Assembly: GCF_024758005.1 (NCBI RefSeq)
Contig: NZ_CP103288.1
Span: 3,782,001 to 3,846,000 of the forward strand
Origin: Pseudarthrobacter sp. NS4
GTDB taxonomy: Bacteria; Actinomycetota; Actinomycetes; Actinomycetales; Micrococcaceae
Direction: 5' to 3'
DNA length: 64,000 nt
This document shows positions 1-8,181 of the stretch, one piece after another (position 1 is the stretch's first letter; the number at the start of each line of letters is the position of its first letter). The notes below the pieces were generated by a model. That model searched no databases. It was not told the DNA's origin and was given only the letters and a program-made list of their open reading frames with translations. A program made the position numbers and the translations under genes.

Positions 1-32
1 CTCACAATTGGTCCCTACCAACCAATTCCGTC

Positions 33-49
33 TTACCGTAATACCGTAA
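33..49. promoter_or_regulatory. Candidate GntR operator at the left edge
   Basis: TTACCGTAATACCGTAA contains TAATACCGTAA, which matches most of the palindrome found upstream of the gntR gene at 921-933. It lies just beyond the 3' end of gntR, so it probably serves a promoter whose gene is outside the window. The match is visible; use by this regulator is inferred. Confidence 0.4.
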
Positions 50-161
50 CTGGTGAGTTTAGGGATAGATGTAATGCAGATCAATATTGAAACCGGCACG
101 GGTCGGGCGCCGCGACTCTGAGCCCGGCGGGTAACGGGCTTGCCTCGGCGGGCAGGCAGGG

Positions 162-836
162 TTAGTGGCCGGAGGCACGCTTCATGGCCAGGAGGGCAGC
201 GTCTGCGGCATTGCGCACATGCTCTTCGCAGGCGATTCTTACCTCGTCCGGATCCCGGTTTATGGCGGCGGCAGCCGTGATTCTGGTTATCTCCGCCACC
301 GTTTTCGCTCCGCGGTTCTCGGAGGACAGGGAGTACATGCGCAGCACCTGAGTGCGGGCATTCACAACTCTGAGAAGCTTGCGGATCTCTTCATTGCCCG
401 CCCCGGCGAGCAGCACGTCGTAGTACCGGTCCTTGACTTCGAGCTTGCGTCCGGGGTCGTCGGATGCCATTGCCTTCTTTACTTCATTAAGGCAGTGCAC
501 GAGTTCAGTGCACTGTTCATCGGTGGCGCGCTCGGCAAACAGGCTTCCGGCCAGTGATTCCAATGCACGGCGGACCTCGTAAAGGCTTTCGGCCTCGCGG
601 ATGGTGAGAGTAGCAACCTCCGGGCCCCTGTTGGGGACGATGGTCACGAGCCCCTCCGCTTCCAGCTGGCGCAACACCTCGCGGACAACGGTCCGGCTAA
701 CGGCAAACTTTTCGCACAGGACGGATTCCACGAGACGCTCGCCAGGAGTAAACTCGGCGGTCACGATGGCTCGGCGCAAAGCACCTGTAACCTCCTGCCT
801 CAGCGGAGCGGCGGTCCTCTTCACGGCGGAATTCAT
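162..836 (-). CDS. GntR family transcriptional regulator (FCD subfamily)
   Basis: 224 aa. An N-terminal winged helix (about residues 12-75, with CEKFAVSRTVVREVLRQLEA as recognition region) is followed by an all-helical FCD-type ligand domain (about 85-215). These proteins are usually repressors of catabolic operons released by an organic acid. The ATG at 836 has a GGGGAGA ribosome site upstream. The gene is divergent from the dehydrogenase operon at 1158, and a 13-bp palindrome lies between them, so it is the likely local regulator. A similar site at the left edge suggests it also controls a gene outside the window. The effector is unknown, possibly a hydroxy or semialdehyde acid of this operon. 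Confidence 0.85.
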   Translation of the reverse strand: MNSAVKRTAAPLRQEVTGALRRAIVTAEFTPGERLVESVLCEKFAVSRTVVREVLRQLEAEGLVTIVPNRGPEVATLTIREAESLYEVRRALESLAGSLFAERATDEQCTELVHCLNEVKKAMASDDPGRKLEVKDRYYDVLLAGAGNEEIRKLLRVVNARTQVLRMYSLSSENRGAKTVAEITRITAAAAINRDPDEVRIACEEHVRNAADAALLAMKRASGH

Positions 837-920
837 ATGGTCTCCCCTTCACGTCTAGTCGTGATACTGCCGGTGCCGGCCCAGCCGGAAGAATTTCACG
901 GCACTAGACACTGCTAACCA

Positions 921-933
921 TAATACGGTATTA
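921..933. promoter_or_regulatory. GntR operator palindrome in divergent promoter region
   Basis: TAATACGGTATTA is a perfect 6-1-6 inverted repeat in the 321-bp gap between gntR and the plus-strand operon. Its size and position suit a GntR dimer site. The rest of the gap (837-1157) shows no gene. Confidence 0.5.
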
Positions 934-1157
934 CTGAAAGAATGCTCAATAGCAAGCCCAAACATTTGCATGGTTGGTGGGAACGCTGAGGTTTCATCGT
1001 CAGGGCCCTAAACGACGGTTCTTCCCGTCTGGGACGGAGCGCAGTTTCATCTCAGAGTCGTCCAGCCTGACCGCGATATCAGAAGGTGGCAAAGAGTGAA
1101 CGATCAAGTCCAAAGCCGTATCGGGCAACCCGCTGACGCGGACGGAGAATTCTCAAC

Positions 1158-2075
1158 ATGGTAGTCACCGACACCACTCGGTCACTTTTCATCGGTCTGG
1201 GCAATATGGGTCGGCCCATGGCCTCACGCTACGCCCAGGGCCGAGAAGTGTTCGTCTTTGACCAGAGCCCAGAGGCAAGGAAAGCCACGGCAGAACAAAG
1301 CGGTGCCACGCCTCTGGAGAGCCTGGACACCCTGCCCGAGAACATAAAAGTGGTCATCCTCATGCTGCCTAACAGCCGGATAGTCGAGGCCGTCCTGCGC
1401 GAGAGCCCGGGTCTCCTCAGCCGGCTCAACCCGGGGTCGATGATCATCGACATGAGCTCTTCGGAACCAAAAAGCACCACAGCCCTGGCACATGAGGCCG
1501 CCCAACTGGGCATTCACTACGTGGACGCACCAGTCTCCGGCGGCGTCGCCCGGGCCGTAACGGGTGAACTGGCCATTATGGCCGGCGGCAGCGACCAGGC
1601 AGTCGAAGCGGCACGTCCCCTTCTCGAGGCCATGGGAACCGGCGTCGTGCACGTGGGCCCTTCAGGTACCGGCCACGCAGCGAAGGCTCTGAACAACCTC
1701 TTGTCGGCAACTAACATAGCCGCCGCGGCCGAGATCATCTGTGCAGCGGCCTCAGCGGGCATCGCCCCACACGTCATGGTGGACGTCATCAACAACTCCA
1801 CCGGCCGCAGCCAGGCGACTGAAGTCAAGTATCCGAAGCACATCCTCACCGGGGCATTCGATTCTGGCTTCGCCATGGACCTGATGCTCAAGGACCTCAA
1901 AATCGCCCGCCAGATTTTCGAGGCCAATGCCGTGGAAGCACCGGTCGTCCTGACCGCACAGACTGTTGCCGAAAATCTGCGCGAGAAACTTGACTCTGCG
2001 GCCCCCGACCACACTGAACTTGTCAGGCACTACGAACAAGCCAATGGAGTCCTTATCCGAGACCCCCGCCCCTAG
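1158..2075 (+). CDS. NAD(P)-dependent beta-hydroxyacid dehydrogenase (HIBADH/GLYR family)
   Basis: 305 aa. Rossmann motif FIGLGNMGRPMA lies at residues 11-22, the substrate-binding DAPVSGGVARA at about 123-133, and GTGHAAKALNN carries the catalytic Lys at about 176. This is the typical layout of 3-hydroxyisobutyrate dehydrogenases and of succinic-semialdehyde/gamma-hydroxybutyrate and tartronate-semialdehyde reductases; sequence alone does not separate these. It is the first gene of a tight plus-strand operon running to a succinate-semialdehyde dehydrogenase, so a role in interconverting gamma-hydroxybutyrate or a related hydroxyacid with its semialdehyde is attractive. Start is ATG at 1158. 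Confidence 0.85.
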   Translation: MVVTDTTRSLFIGLGNMGRPMASRYAQGREVFVFDQSPEARKATAEQSGATPLESLDTLPENIKVVILMLPNSRIVEAVLRESPGLLSRLNPGSMIIDMSSSEPKSTTALAHEAAQLGIHYVDAPVSGGVARAVTGELAIMAGGSDQAVEAARPLLEAMGTGVVHVGPSGTGHAAKALNNLLSATNIAAAAEIICAAASAGIAPHVMVDVINNSTGRSQATEVKYPKHILTGAFDSGFAMDLMLKDLKIARQIFEANAVEAPVVLTAQTVAENLREKLDSAAPDHTELVRHYEQANGVLIRDPRP

Positions 2076-2103
2076 CTCAACCACCCACACGAGAGGCTTC
2101 ACC

Positions 2104-2526
2104 ATGACCACCGATACCGCTAGTGCCCAGGAGTACATCAACGACATGGCCCGCAAGCGCGGTTATGTGCTGGACTACCACAAAGTCATGGCCAAACACG
2201 ATTTCCCCGTGCTGCAGGCCGCCAACCACATTGTTTCGGCCGCCTACCTTGACGACCGCACGCTTGACCGCCGCACCAAAGAACTGATCTTCATCGTCAG
2301 CCTTACGGTCATGCGGGCCTCCAAAGGTCACATCCAAAGCCACATCAGGGTCGCCCTCGACCTGGGCCTGACTCCGACCGAAATCCTCGAAGCTATCGAA
2401 ATTTCGCTTCCCGAGGCGGGAATCGTTGCGTTCCAGGCCGGCTTTGAAGCATGGCGGGAGGTCGTTGACGCTGACGGCATCGAACCGACAGTTAAGGTCC
2501 ACGAGGGCGGAAGCGGAGCCTCTTGA
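2104..2526 (+). CDS. Carboxymuconolactone decarboxylase (CMD) family protein
   Basis: 140 aa using the ATG at 2104, preceded by GAGAGGCTTCACC; an upstream in-frame extension would overlap the preceding gene. The sequence is a single all-helical CMD domain with the SKGHIQSHIRVALDLG segment. It has no AhpD CxxC pair, so it is more like gamma-carboxymuconolactone decarboxylases or uncharacterised CMD proteins than an alkylhydroperoxidase. It sits 28 bp after the dehydrogenase and overlaps the lactonase gene by 4 bp, implying one transcript. The actual substrate is unknown. Confidence 0.8.
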   Translation: MTTDTASAQEYINDMARKRGYVLDYHKVMAKHDFPVLQAANHIVSAAYLDDRTLDRRTKELIFIVSLTVMRASKGHIQSHIRVALDLGLTPTEILEAIEISLPEAGIVAFQAGFEAWREVVDADGIEPTVKVHEGGSGAS

Positions 2527-3410
2527 GCCAACGAACAACCGACCCGCAACGCCCTGCATCAGCAGATGGCACCGCCAAATACCAGGTTATAACCGTCAGG
2601 ATGGGCACCCGCGCGACAAAGCGCAGCGATGTATTCCTGAACTACCACCTCTACGGGGAGCCAGATGGCCCAGCCAAAGTGGACTACTTCTTCTGGATCC
2701 TCCGCAACCAGCACCGGACTGTCATCGTGGATACCGGCTTCAGCCCAAGGGCCGGCCTTAAACGCGACAGGGAACTCCTTCTTCACCCCCGTCAAGCACT
2801 GATGGAACTCAGCATCGAACCAGACGATGTCAACGACGTCATTCTCACCCACGGCCACTACGACCACATAGGAAACGCTGACCTCTTTCCGCAGGCGACC
2901 TTTCACATGGCTGAAGCCGAATACAGGTTCTGGAACTCACCAACGGCTGCTCACACACAGTTCTCCCACTATGCAGAAGAGGTGGAAATAGGCTACCTTC
3001 GCCAACGCCACCACGCAGGAAAACTGAATCTTTTCAGGGGACAATGCTCCCCCGCGCCCGGGCTCGAAGTGGTAGAAGTTGGCGGACATACCCCAGGGCA
3101 GGCCATGGTCCGACTGCAGACCACAGCCGGTCCCGTCATACTCGCCTCGGACGCTGTGCACTTCTACGAAGAACTCGAGCGGGACATGCCCTTCATCGCG
3201 ATCAGCAGTCTTCCTGAAATGTACGACGTGTTCCTGCATCTGAGGGATCAGGCCCGCGCAGCAAACGCCATTATTGTTCCCGGACACGACCCGGATGTGC
3301 TTCACCGCTTCACCCCACATGAGTCCGCCCTGGGCGGCAATGCCGTCACGATCGGGGACCTTCCGGTCTCCCGAGAGGAGAAGGAGCACCATGCCAGCGA
3401 CCAGATTTGA
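2523..3410 (+). CDS. Metallo-beta-lactamase fold hydrolase, N-acyl-homoserine/butyrolactone lactonase type
   Basis: 295 aa. The zinc signature THGHYDHIGN (H110, H112, D114, H115), the later His in GGHTPGQ, the bridging Asp in ILASDAVHF and the last His in PGHDPD give the full dinuclear-zinc set of AiiA/AttM lactonases. Translation probably begins at a TTG overlapping the stop of the CMD gene, with GCGGAG just upstream; an internal ATG at 2601 is the alternative. AttM-type enzymes open gamma-butyrolactone as well as acyl-homoserine lactones, and the neighbouring dehydrogenase and SSADH would finish conversion to succinate. Quorum quenching is possible but not shown. Confidence 0.8.
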   Translation: MSQRTTDPQRPASADGTAKYQVITVRMGTRATKRSDVFLNYHLYGEPDGPAKVDYFFWILRNQHRTVIVDTGFSPRAGLKRDRELLLHPRQALMELSIEPDDVNDVILTHGHYDHIGNADLFPQATFHMAEAEYRFWNSPTAAHTQFSHYAEEVEIGYLRQRHHAGKLNLFRGQCSPAPGLEVVEVGGHTPGQAMVRLQTTAGPVILASDAVHFYEELERDMPFIAISSLPEMYDVFLHLRDQARAANAIIVPGHDPDVLHRFTPHESALGGNAVTIGDLPVSREEKEHHASDQI

Positions 3411-3693
3411 AGTTGTAGCCACATACACAACGCTCACCGGACGTGAAGCGGAAGTCCTCGAAAACCTGCGCGCCCTGGCCCAGGCCAGCCGCGAGGAACC
3501 TGGAAACGTCCGCTACGAATACTTCCAAGGAGTCGAAGACGACTCCCGCATCGTCATTCTGGAGACCTACCACACCCCCGGTGACTTCGAAGCCCACCGA
3601 CAGACGCCGCACTTCCAACGGATTGGCGCCGAAACCATCATTCCGCTCCTGCAAAGCCGAACCGTGTCGACCTTTGAGTCGCCCCTCGACTAA
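3391..3693 (+). CDS. Antibiotic biosynthesis monooxygenase (ABM) domain protein
   Basis: 100 aa. A ferredoxin-like ABM barrel with the usual pattern: RFEVVATYTTLTGREAEV strand and helix, EPGNVRYEYFQGVED, ILETYHTPGDFEAHRQTPHF. Family members include YgiN-type quinol monooxygenases and small heme- or cofactor-free oxygenases. The ATG at 3391 lies inside the lactonase gene and has AGGAGAAGGAG before it, so the two genes overlap by 20 bp and are translationally coupled. Its substrate is not evident; it may handle an aromatic or quinol upstream of the lactone. Confidence 0.75.
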   Translation: MPATRFEVVATYTTLTGREAEVLENLRALAQASREEPGNVRYEYFQGVEDDSRIVILETYHTPGDFEAHRQTPHFQRIGAETIIPLLQSRTVSTFESPLD

Positions 3694-3743
3694 CACCCGG
3701 CCTCTCCCACCGTTACGCAAGACCCCCGGAAACCCCTTAGGAA

Positions 3744-5264
3744 ATGGAGACCACATTGTCGTCGCCCACCATTGACTCCGCTCCCCCACCCACAAGAGCA
3801 CGGGAACATCAGCTGCTCGCTTCTGTTCCGACCGGACTGCTGATCAACGGTGAGTGGCGCGGCGCCGCTTCGGGCAAGACGTTCGACGTCGAGGATCCGG
3901 CCACCGGGAAGGTCCTGCTCAGCATCGCTGATGCCGGCGCTGAGGACGGTGCCGCGGCCCTGGACGCAGCCGCCGCTGCCCAGGAGTCCTGGGCGAAGGT
4001 CCCGCCGCGTGAACGTGGCGAGATCCTGCGCCGTGCCTTTGAACTGGTGACCGAACGCGCCGAAGACTTCGCGCTCCTGATGACCATGGAGATGGGCAAG
4101 CCGCTGGCCGAAGCCCGTGGCGAAGTCACCTATGGTGCCGAGTTCCTCCGCTGGTTCTCCGAGGAAGCCGTCCGCGCCTTTGGCCGCTACTCCGTATCCC
4201 CGGACGGCAAGTCCCGACTGCTGGTCACCAAGAAGCCCGTAGGCCCCTGCCTGCTGATCACGCCGTGGAACTTCCCGCTGGCCATGGCCACCCGCAAGAT
4301 CGCACCCGCGGTGGCCGCCGGCTGCACCATGGTCCTGAAGTCCGCGAACCTCACCCCGCTGACCTCCCAATTGTTCGCCGCCGTGATGCAGGAGGCCGGG
4401 CTGCCCGCGGGCGTCCTGAACCTCATCCCCACCTCCACGGCCGGTGCCACCACCGGACCGCTGATCAAGGACCAGCGCCTCCGGAAGCTCTCCTTCACCG
4501 GCTCCACCGAAGTGGGCCGCCGGCTGCTGGCCGACGCGTCGGAAACCGTACTGCGGACCTCCATGGAACTCGGCGGGAACGCCCCGTTCGTTGTCTTCGA
4601 GGACGCGGACCTGGACGCCGCCGTCGCAGGGGCAATGCTCGCTAAGCTGCGGAACATGGGTGAGGCCTGCACCGCTGCCAACCGCTTCATCGTCCACGAA
4701 TCAGTTGCTGCCGAGTTCGCTGAGAAGTTCGCCGCGAAGATGAAGGAGATGACCACCGCCCGGGGCACCGAACCGGAGTCCAAGGTAGGCCCGCTCATCG
4801 ATGCCAAGAGCCGGGACAAGGTCCATGAGCTGGTCTCCGACGCCGTTGCCTCAGGCGCCAGGACGGTCCTGGGCGGCGGGCCGGTGGAGGGCCCGGGCTA
4901 CTTCTACCAGCCCACCATCCTTTCCGGCGTCACCGAAGGAACCCGGATCCTCTCCGAGGAGATTTTCGGCCCCGTCGCCCCGATCATCACCTTCAGCAGC
5001 GAAGACGATGCCGTGCGGCTGGCCAACAACACCGAATACGGGCTGGTGGCCTACGTCTTCACCAAGGACCTCAACCGCGGCATCCGGATGGGCGAACGCC
5101 TGGAAACCGGCATGCTGGGCCTGAATGCCGGCGTCATCTCCAACGCCGCCGCACCTTTCGGCGGCGTCAAGCAGTCAGGCCTGGGACGCGAAGGCGGCCT
5201 CGAAGGCATCGAGGAATACCTCTACACCCAGTACATCGGCATCGCCGACCCCTACGCCGGATAG
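3744..5264 (+). CDS. NAD(P)-dependent succinate-semialdehyde dehydrogenase
   Basis: 506 aa aldehyde dehydrogenase. Visible hallmarks are PWNFPLAMATRKIAPAVAAG, the catalytic Glu in MELGGNAPFVVFEDADLDAA, the catalytic Cys in MGEACTAANRF and EEIFGPVAPI near the C-terminus, the pattern of GabD/SSADH proteins. It would oxidise succinic semialdehyde to succinate for the TCA cycle. It is the last gene of the operon starting at 1158, 50 bp after the ABM gene; AGGA lies immediately before the ATG. Related aldehyde acids remain possible substrates. Confidence 0.85.
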   Translation: METTLSSPTIDSAPPPTRAREHQLLASVPTGLLINGEWRGAASGKTFDVEDPATGKVLLSIADAGAEDGAAALDAAAAAQESWAKVPPRERGEILRRAFELVTERAEDFALLMTMEMGKPLAEARGEVTYGAEFLRWFSEEAVRAFGRYSVSPDGKSRLLVTKKPVGPCLLITPWNFPLAMATRKIAPAVAAGCTMVLKSANLTPLTSQLFAAVMQEAGLPAGVLNLIPTSTAGATTGPLIKDQRLRKLSFTGSTEVGRRLLADASETVLRTSMELGGNAPFVVFEDADLDAAVAGAMLAKLRNMGEACTAANRFIVHESVAAEFAEKFAAKMKEMTTARGTEPESKVGPLIDAKSRDKVHELVSDAVASGARTVLGGGPVEGPGYFYQPTILSGVTEGTRILSEEIFGPVAPIITFSSEDDAVRLANNTEYGLVAYVFTKDLNRGIRMGERLETGMLGLNAGVISNAAAPFGGVKQSGLGREGGLEGIEEYLYTQYIGIADPYAG

Positions 5265-5814
5265 CCTGCAGGCCGTGCCAACACTACGTGGGCCGCGAGG
5301 GCACCCGTGTTGGTTGAAGACTTGCCGGGCTGCTGTGACGTGTGCCGCCCGGCAAAGCGCACTCAATTTAGGGGCCAGGGACACTTCCGTCCCCGCTTTA
5401 CTGGTCTTGCCGCCGTCGATGATGGTGACTTCTACTTCGCTGGGCGGTGTACCCCCACGTAACCAGCTGGTTCACATAATCCCGGTGGCTCTGGACGGGT
5501 GGCCAAAACAAGTCTTTCGCGATGGTCCTTTCATGCCCTGGGCAGACCATCGCGATAAGAGCTAACTCGGGCCCATGGTGAAAAATGGCAGCTGATCGAT
5601 CAGCGTCTCGGAGGGCTAACGCCCGGGCCGCCTGTGCAGCGGACTTCTCAACATAACGCTGGTCGGTGTGAGGTAGATGAAGCTTCGAGCACACGCTGTA
5701 GCGCCGGCCCGAGATACCGCATAAGCGGCAGGGTTTTCGGCGTGCGGAAAGTGCCCCGTTCAGGCATGAGCTCGAACGATGAGTTCAGAATCCGGTCGCC
5801 CTTCACGAGATGCG
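5265..5814. other. Gene-free stretch between SSADH and LysR genes
   Basis: 550 bp in which no open frame resembles a known protein. It contains the strong inverted repeat at 5517-5555. The sequence looks like degenerated DNA, and marks the change from the first operon to the nitrilase locus. Confidence 0.4.
5517..5555. repeat. Perfect 11-bp inverted repeat, 17-nt loop
   Basis: TCGCGATGGTC and GACCATCGCGA are exact reverse complements separated by 17 nt. There is no T-run on either side, so an intrinsic terminator is not obvious; it could be a protein site or a mobile-element scar. Confidence 0.5.
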
Positions 5815-6738
5815 CTACAGGCTCTGCGCGAACTCGCTCAAAGTTTTCCGAATCCAGACGTTCTCAGGCAAGCCATCGGCCTGCGTATTCCAGATCGCTG
5901 AAATGGTGAATCGTGGCGCGTGGATTGGGACCGGACTGACGGCCAGACTGGCGATTTCCGCAAGGGCCCTAGCCGCGTGCTCAGGGATAGTTGCGATGAC
6001 CGGCGCACTCGACAGGATCGGGGGGAGTCCCGCAAAGTGGCTGATGGCACAAAGGGTTTTGCGCTTGTAGCCCCTGGCCGCGAGCAGGTCGTCAACCCAC
6101 CCGCGTTGCGCGTCATACGAGACGCGCACATGATCTACCGACACATACTCATCGTGCGTGACCGGGTCCGATAGCGGCAGCAATTTTGGGTTGAAAAGGC
6201 ATAGGTAGCCGCTGGAGAAAAGTGGCTCGGACTGGAAGGCCGCGGACTCCTGGCCAGGGGTCATGGTCAACGCGACATCATTGCGAGAGTTCTCGACGCT
6301 CTCGCGCCAGAGAGTGCTGTTGGTTTGATGAATCGCGAATTCGACGCTCCACCCCTCAGCGAGCTTGCGTTGGGCAAGCCAGGGCGCGAGCACGATCTCG
6401 AGGTCATCCGACATTGCCAAATGAACAACCCGGTTGCTGCTGGAGGGTTCAAACTCGGGTTCATCGAAGATGACATCGGCGATCGACGTCAACGTCGGAG
6501 CAAGACGCGCTGAAATTGCGAGGGCGCGCGAAGTGGGGAGCATGCCCGCCCGGGAACGCTCAAACAAGGGATCATCGAACAGCGTGCGGAGCCTGGCCAG
6601 AGCGGCGCTCACGGCGCTTTGACTGAGATTCAGCTTGACCGCGGAACGCGTGACACTACCCTCCTGCATCACCGCCTGAAAGACGACCAAGAGGTTCAGG
6701 TCCACGCGACGAAGATCAATCACATTCATAACCCCCAT
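5815..6738 (-). CDS. LysR family transcriptional regulator
   Basis: 307 aa with the ATG at 6738 (another ATG lies at 6729). The longer frame to 6810 would run into the ribosome site of the divergent transporter gene, so I reject it. The N-terminal helix-turn-helix is clear (RRVDLNLLVVFQAV, then LNLSQSAVSAALARLRTLF, about residues 10-60), followed by a periplasmic-binding-like effector domain. It is divergent from the MFS/nitrilase pair and a palindrome lies in the shared promoter, so it most likely controls them. The inducer may be a nitrile or its acid product. Confidence 0.8.
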   Translation of the reverse strand: MGVMNVIDLRRVDLNLLVVFQAVMQEGSVTRSAVKLNLSQSAVSAALARLRTLFDDPLFERSRAGMLPTSRALAISARLAPTLTSIADVIFDEPEFEPSSSNRVVHLAMSDDLEIVLAPWLAQRKLAEGWSVEFAIHQTNSTLWRESVENSRNDVALTMTPGQESAAFQSEPLFSSGYLCLFNPKLLPLSDPVTHDEYVSVDHVRVSYDAQRGWVDDLLAARGYKRKTLCAISHFAGLPPILSSAPVIATIPEHAARALAEIASLAVSPVPIHAPRFTISAIWNTQADGLPENVWIRKTLSEFAQSL

Positions 6739-6748
6739 AATAACTATC

Positions 6749-6760
6749 AACTGGACAGTT
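6749..6760. promoter_or_regulatory. Palindrome AACTGGACAGTT in the LysR/MFS divergent promoter
   Basis: A perfect 5-2-5 inverted repeat placed between the lysR start and the MFS ribosome site. LysR regulators usually bind such dyads between divergent genes; binding is inferred. Confidence 0.4.
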
Positions 6761-6822
6761 CTTCCGTGATCATCGACAGTTGTTTCCATAACCCGCTGTG
6801 CCGTAAACAAAGGAGATTACGC

Positions 6823-8148
6823 ATGGAGCTACCCAGCCCCGCGACACAACGCAGCGATACCGAACTGTTGGATCTGCCGAAGCGTGACCGCCAGAAGCGC
6901 ATGGTCGCCATTGGTATCGGCAACTTCATGGAGTGGTTCGACTTCGCTATATACGGCTACTTCGCTGCCATTATCGGCGCACAGTTTTTCCCATCTGGTG
7001 ACCCCACTGCCGAAATGCTGTCGGCACTCGCTGTGTTCGCCGTCGGATTCATCTCACGCCCGGTCGGAGCGCTCTTCCTCGGCCCCATGGGAGATAAGCT
7101 GGGCCGAAGGACCGTCCTGATTATTACAGTGCTCGGGATGGGCATCATCACGACGCTCATCGGCCTGACACCGTCGTACGCCACGATCGGAATCGCCGCT
7201 CCGATCCTAATCGTGATCCTGCGCCTGCTGCAGGGCATGATGGTCGGGGGCGAGTGGACGAGCGCCGCCGCTTACATCGGTGAGAGTGCCCCCAAGGGCA
7301 AGCGTGCTCTGTACGCGAGCCTTATAACCGCGACCGCTGGCCTCGCGTTCCTGGTTGGAACGCTTTTCGCAGCACTGCTGACGGCTGTCATGAGCGCGCA
7401 AGACCTCGCGAGCTGGGGTTGGCGCATTCCGTTTATCGCTTCGCTGCTGATGGCACTTATCGCCGTCTACATCCGGCGGAAGCTTGCGGATACCCCCGTT
7501 TTCGAAGAGCTGGAACGCAAGCGTGCCAATAACACCGTCGAGGTGACGAGCCGTGGACTCAAGGTGCGCGCCTTTGTCATGACGCTCGCATTCGCTGGCA
7601 TCTTTGGTGTGAGCCTGTACTACTTCATCACCTACTCAAACAACTACCTCTCCGGGCCCATCGGCATGCCGCGCCTCGACTCGCTCATCGTGACAGGAGC
7701 GGCCATGGTGGTGTACGTGATATTCAACCCGCTGGTCGGTATGGTCGGTGACCGCATCGGCCGGCGCCCCGTGCTCCTGACGGGCGTGATCGGACTCATC
7801 ATCTGGTCGGCTCCAGCGTTCCTGCTTATGAGCACCGGCAATCCCTTCCTCGCATTCTTCGGCCTGGTGGTGTTCTCCCTATTTGTCGCCTGCTGCGCGG
7901 TCATGAACAACGTACTGCTGGTCGAGGTGTTCCCCGCATCCGTGCGTTCGACCGGTTCAGCGATCGGTTACAACGTCGCTTACGCGGTGCTGGCTGGCCC
8001 CGGGCCCCTGATCGCCGCATCACTCGTGGCTGCCACCGGCCTGCTCGTGTCCCCCGCGTTCTACGTCATCGCGGTGGCGATCCTCGCCCTGGCGGTGCTG
8101 TGGCCAATGCTGAAAGAAACCAAAAATGTCGACATTTCCTACGGATAA
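6823..8148 (+). CDS. MFS transporter, metabolite:H+ symporter (MHS) type
   Basis: 441 aa, about 12 transmembrane segments. The start motif GNFMEWFDFAIYGYFAAIIG and two cytoplasmic loop motifs (GDKLGRRTVLI and GDRIGRRPVLL) are characteristic of the MHS group that imports organic acids, betaines and aromatic acids. The ATG at 6823 follows AAAGGAG; the longer open frame beginning at 6619 lies antisense to lysR and is not coding. It is followed after 33 bp by nitrilase, so it probably imports a nitrile, amide or carboxylate used by that enzyme. Confidence 0.85.
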   Translation: MELPSPATQRSDTELLDLPKRDRQKRMVAIGIGNFMEWFDFAIYGYFAAIIGAQFFPSGDPTAEMLSALAVFAVGFISRPVGALFLGPMGDKLGRRTVLIITVLGMGIITTLIGLTPSYATIGIAAPILIVILRLLQGMMVGGEWTSAAAYIGESAPKGKRALYASLITATAGLAFLVGTLFAALLTAVMSAQDLASWGWRIPFIASLLMALIAVYIRRKLADTPVFEELERKRANNTVEVTSRGLKVRAFVMTLAFAGIFGVSLYYFITYSNNYLSGPIGMPRLDSLIVTGAAMVVYVIFNPLVGMVGDRIGRRPVLLTGVIGLIIWSAPAFLLMSTGNPFLAFFGLVVFSLFVACCAVMNNVLLVEVFPASVRSTGSAIGYNVAYAVLAGPGPLIAASLVAATGLLVSPAFYVIAVAILALAVLWPMLKETKNVDISYG

Positions 8149-8181
8149 TCTGGCAACCCCCTCACGGGCACGGAGGTAATC

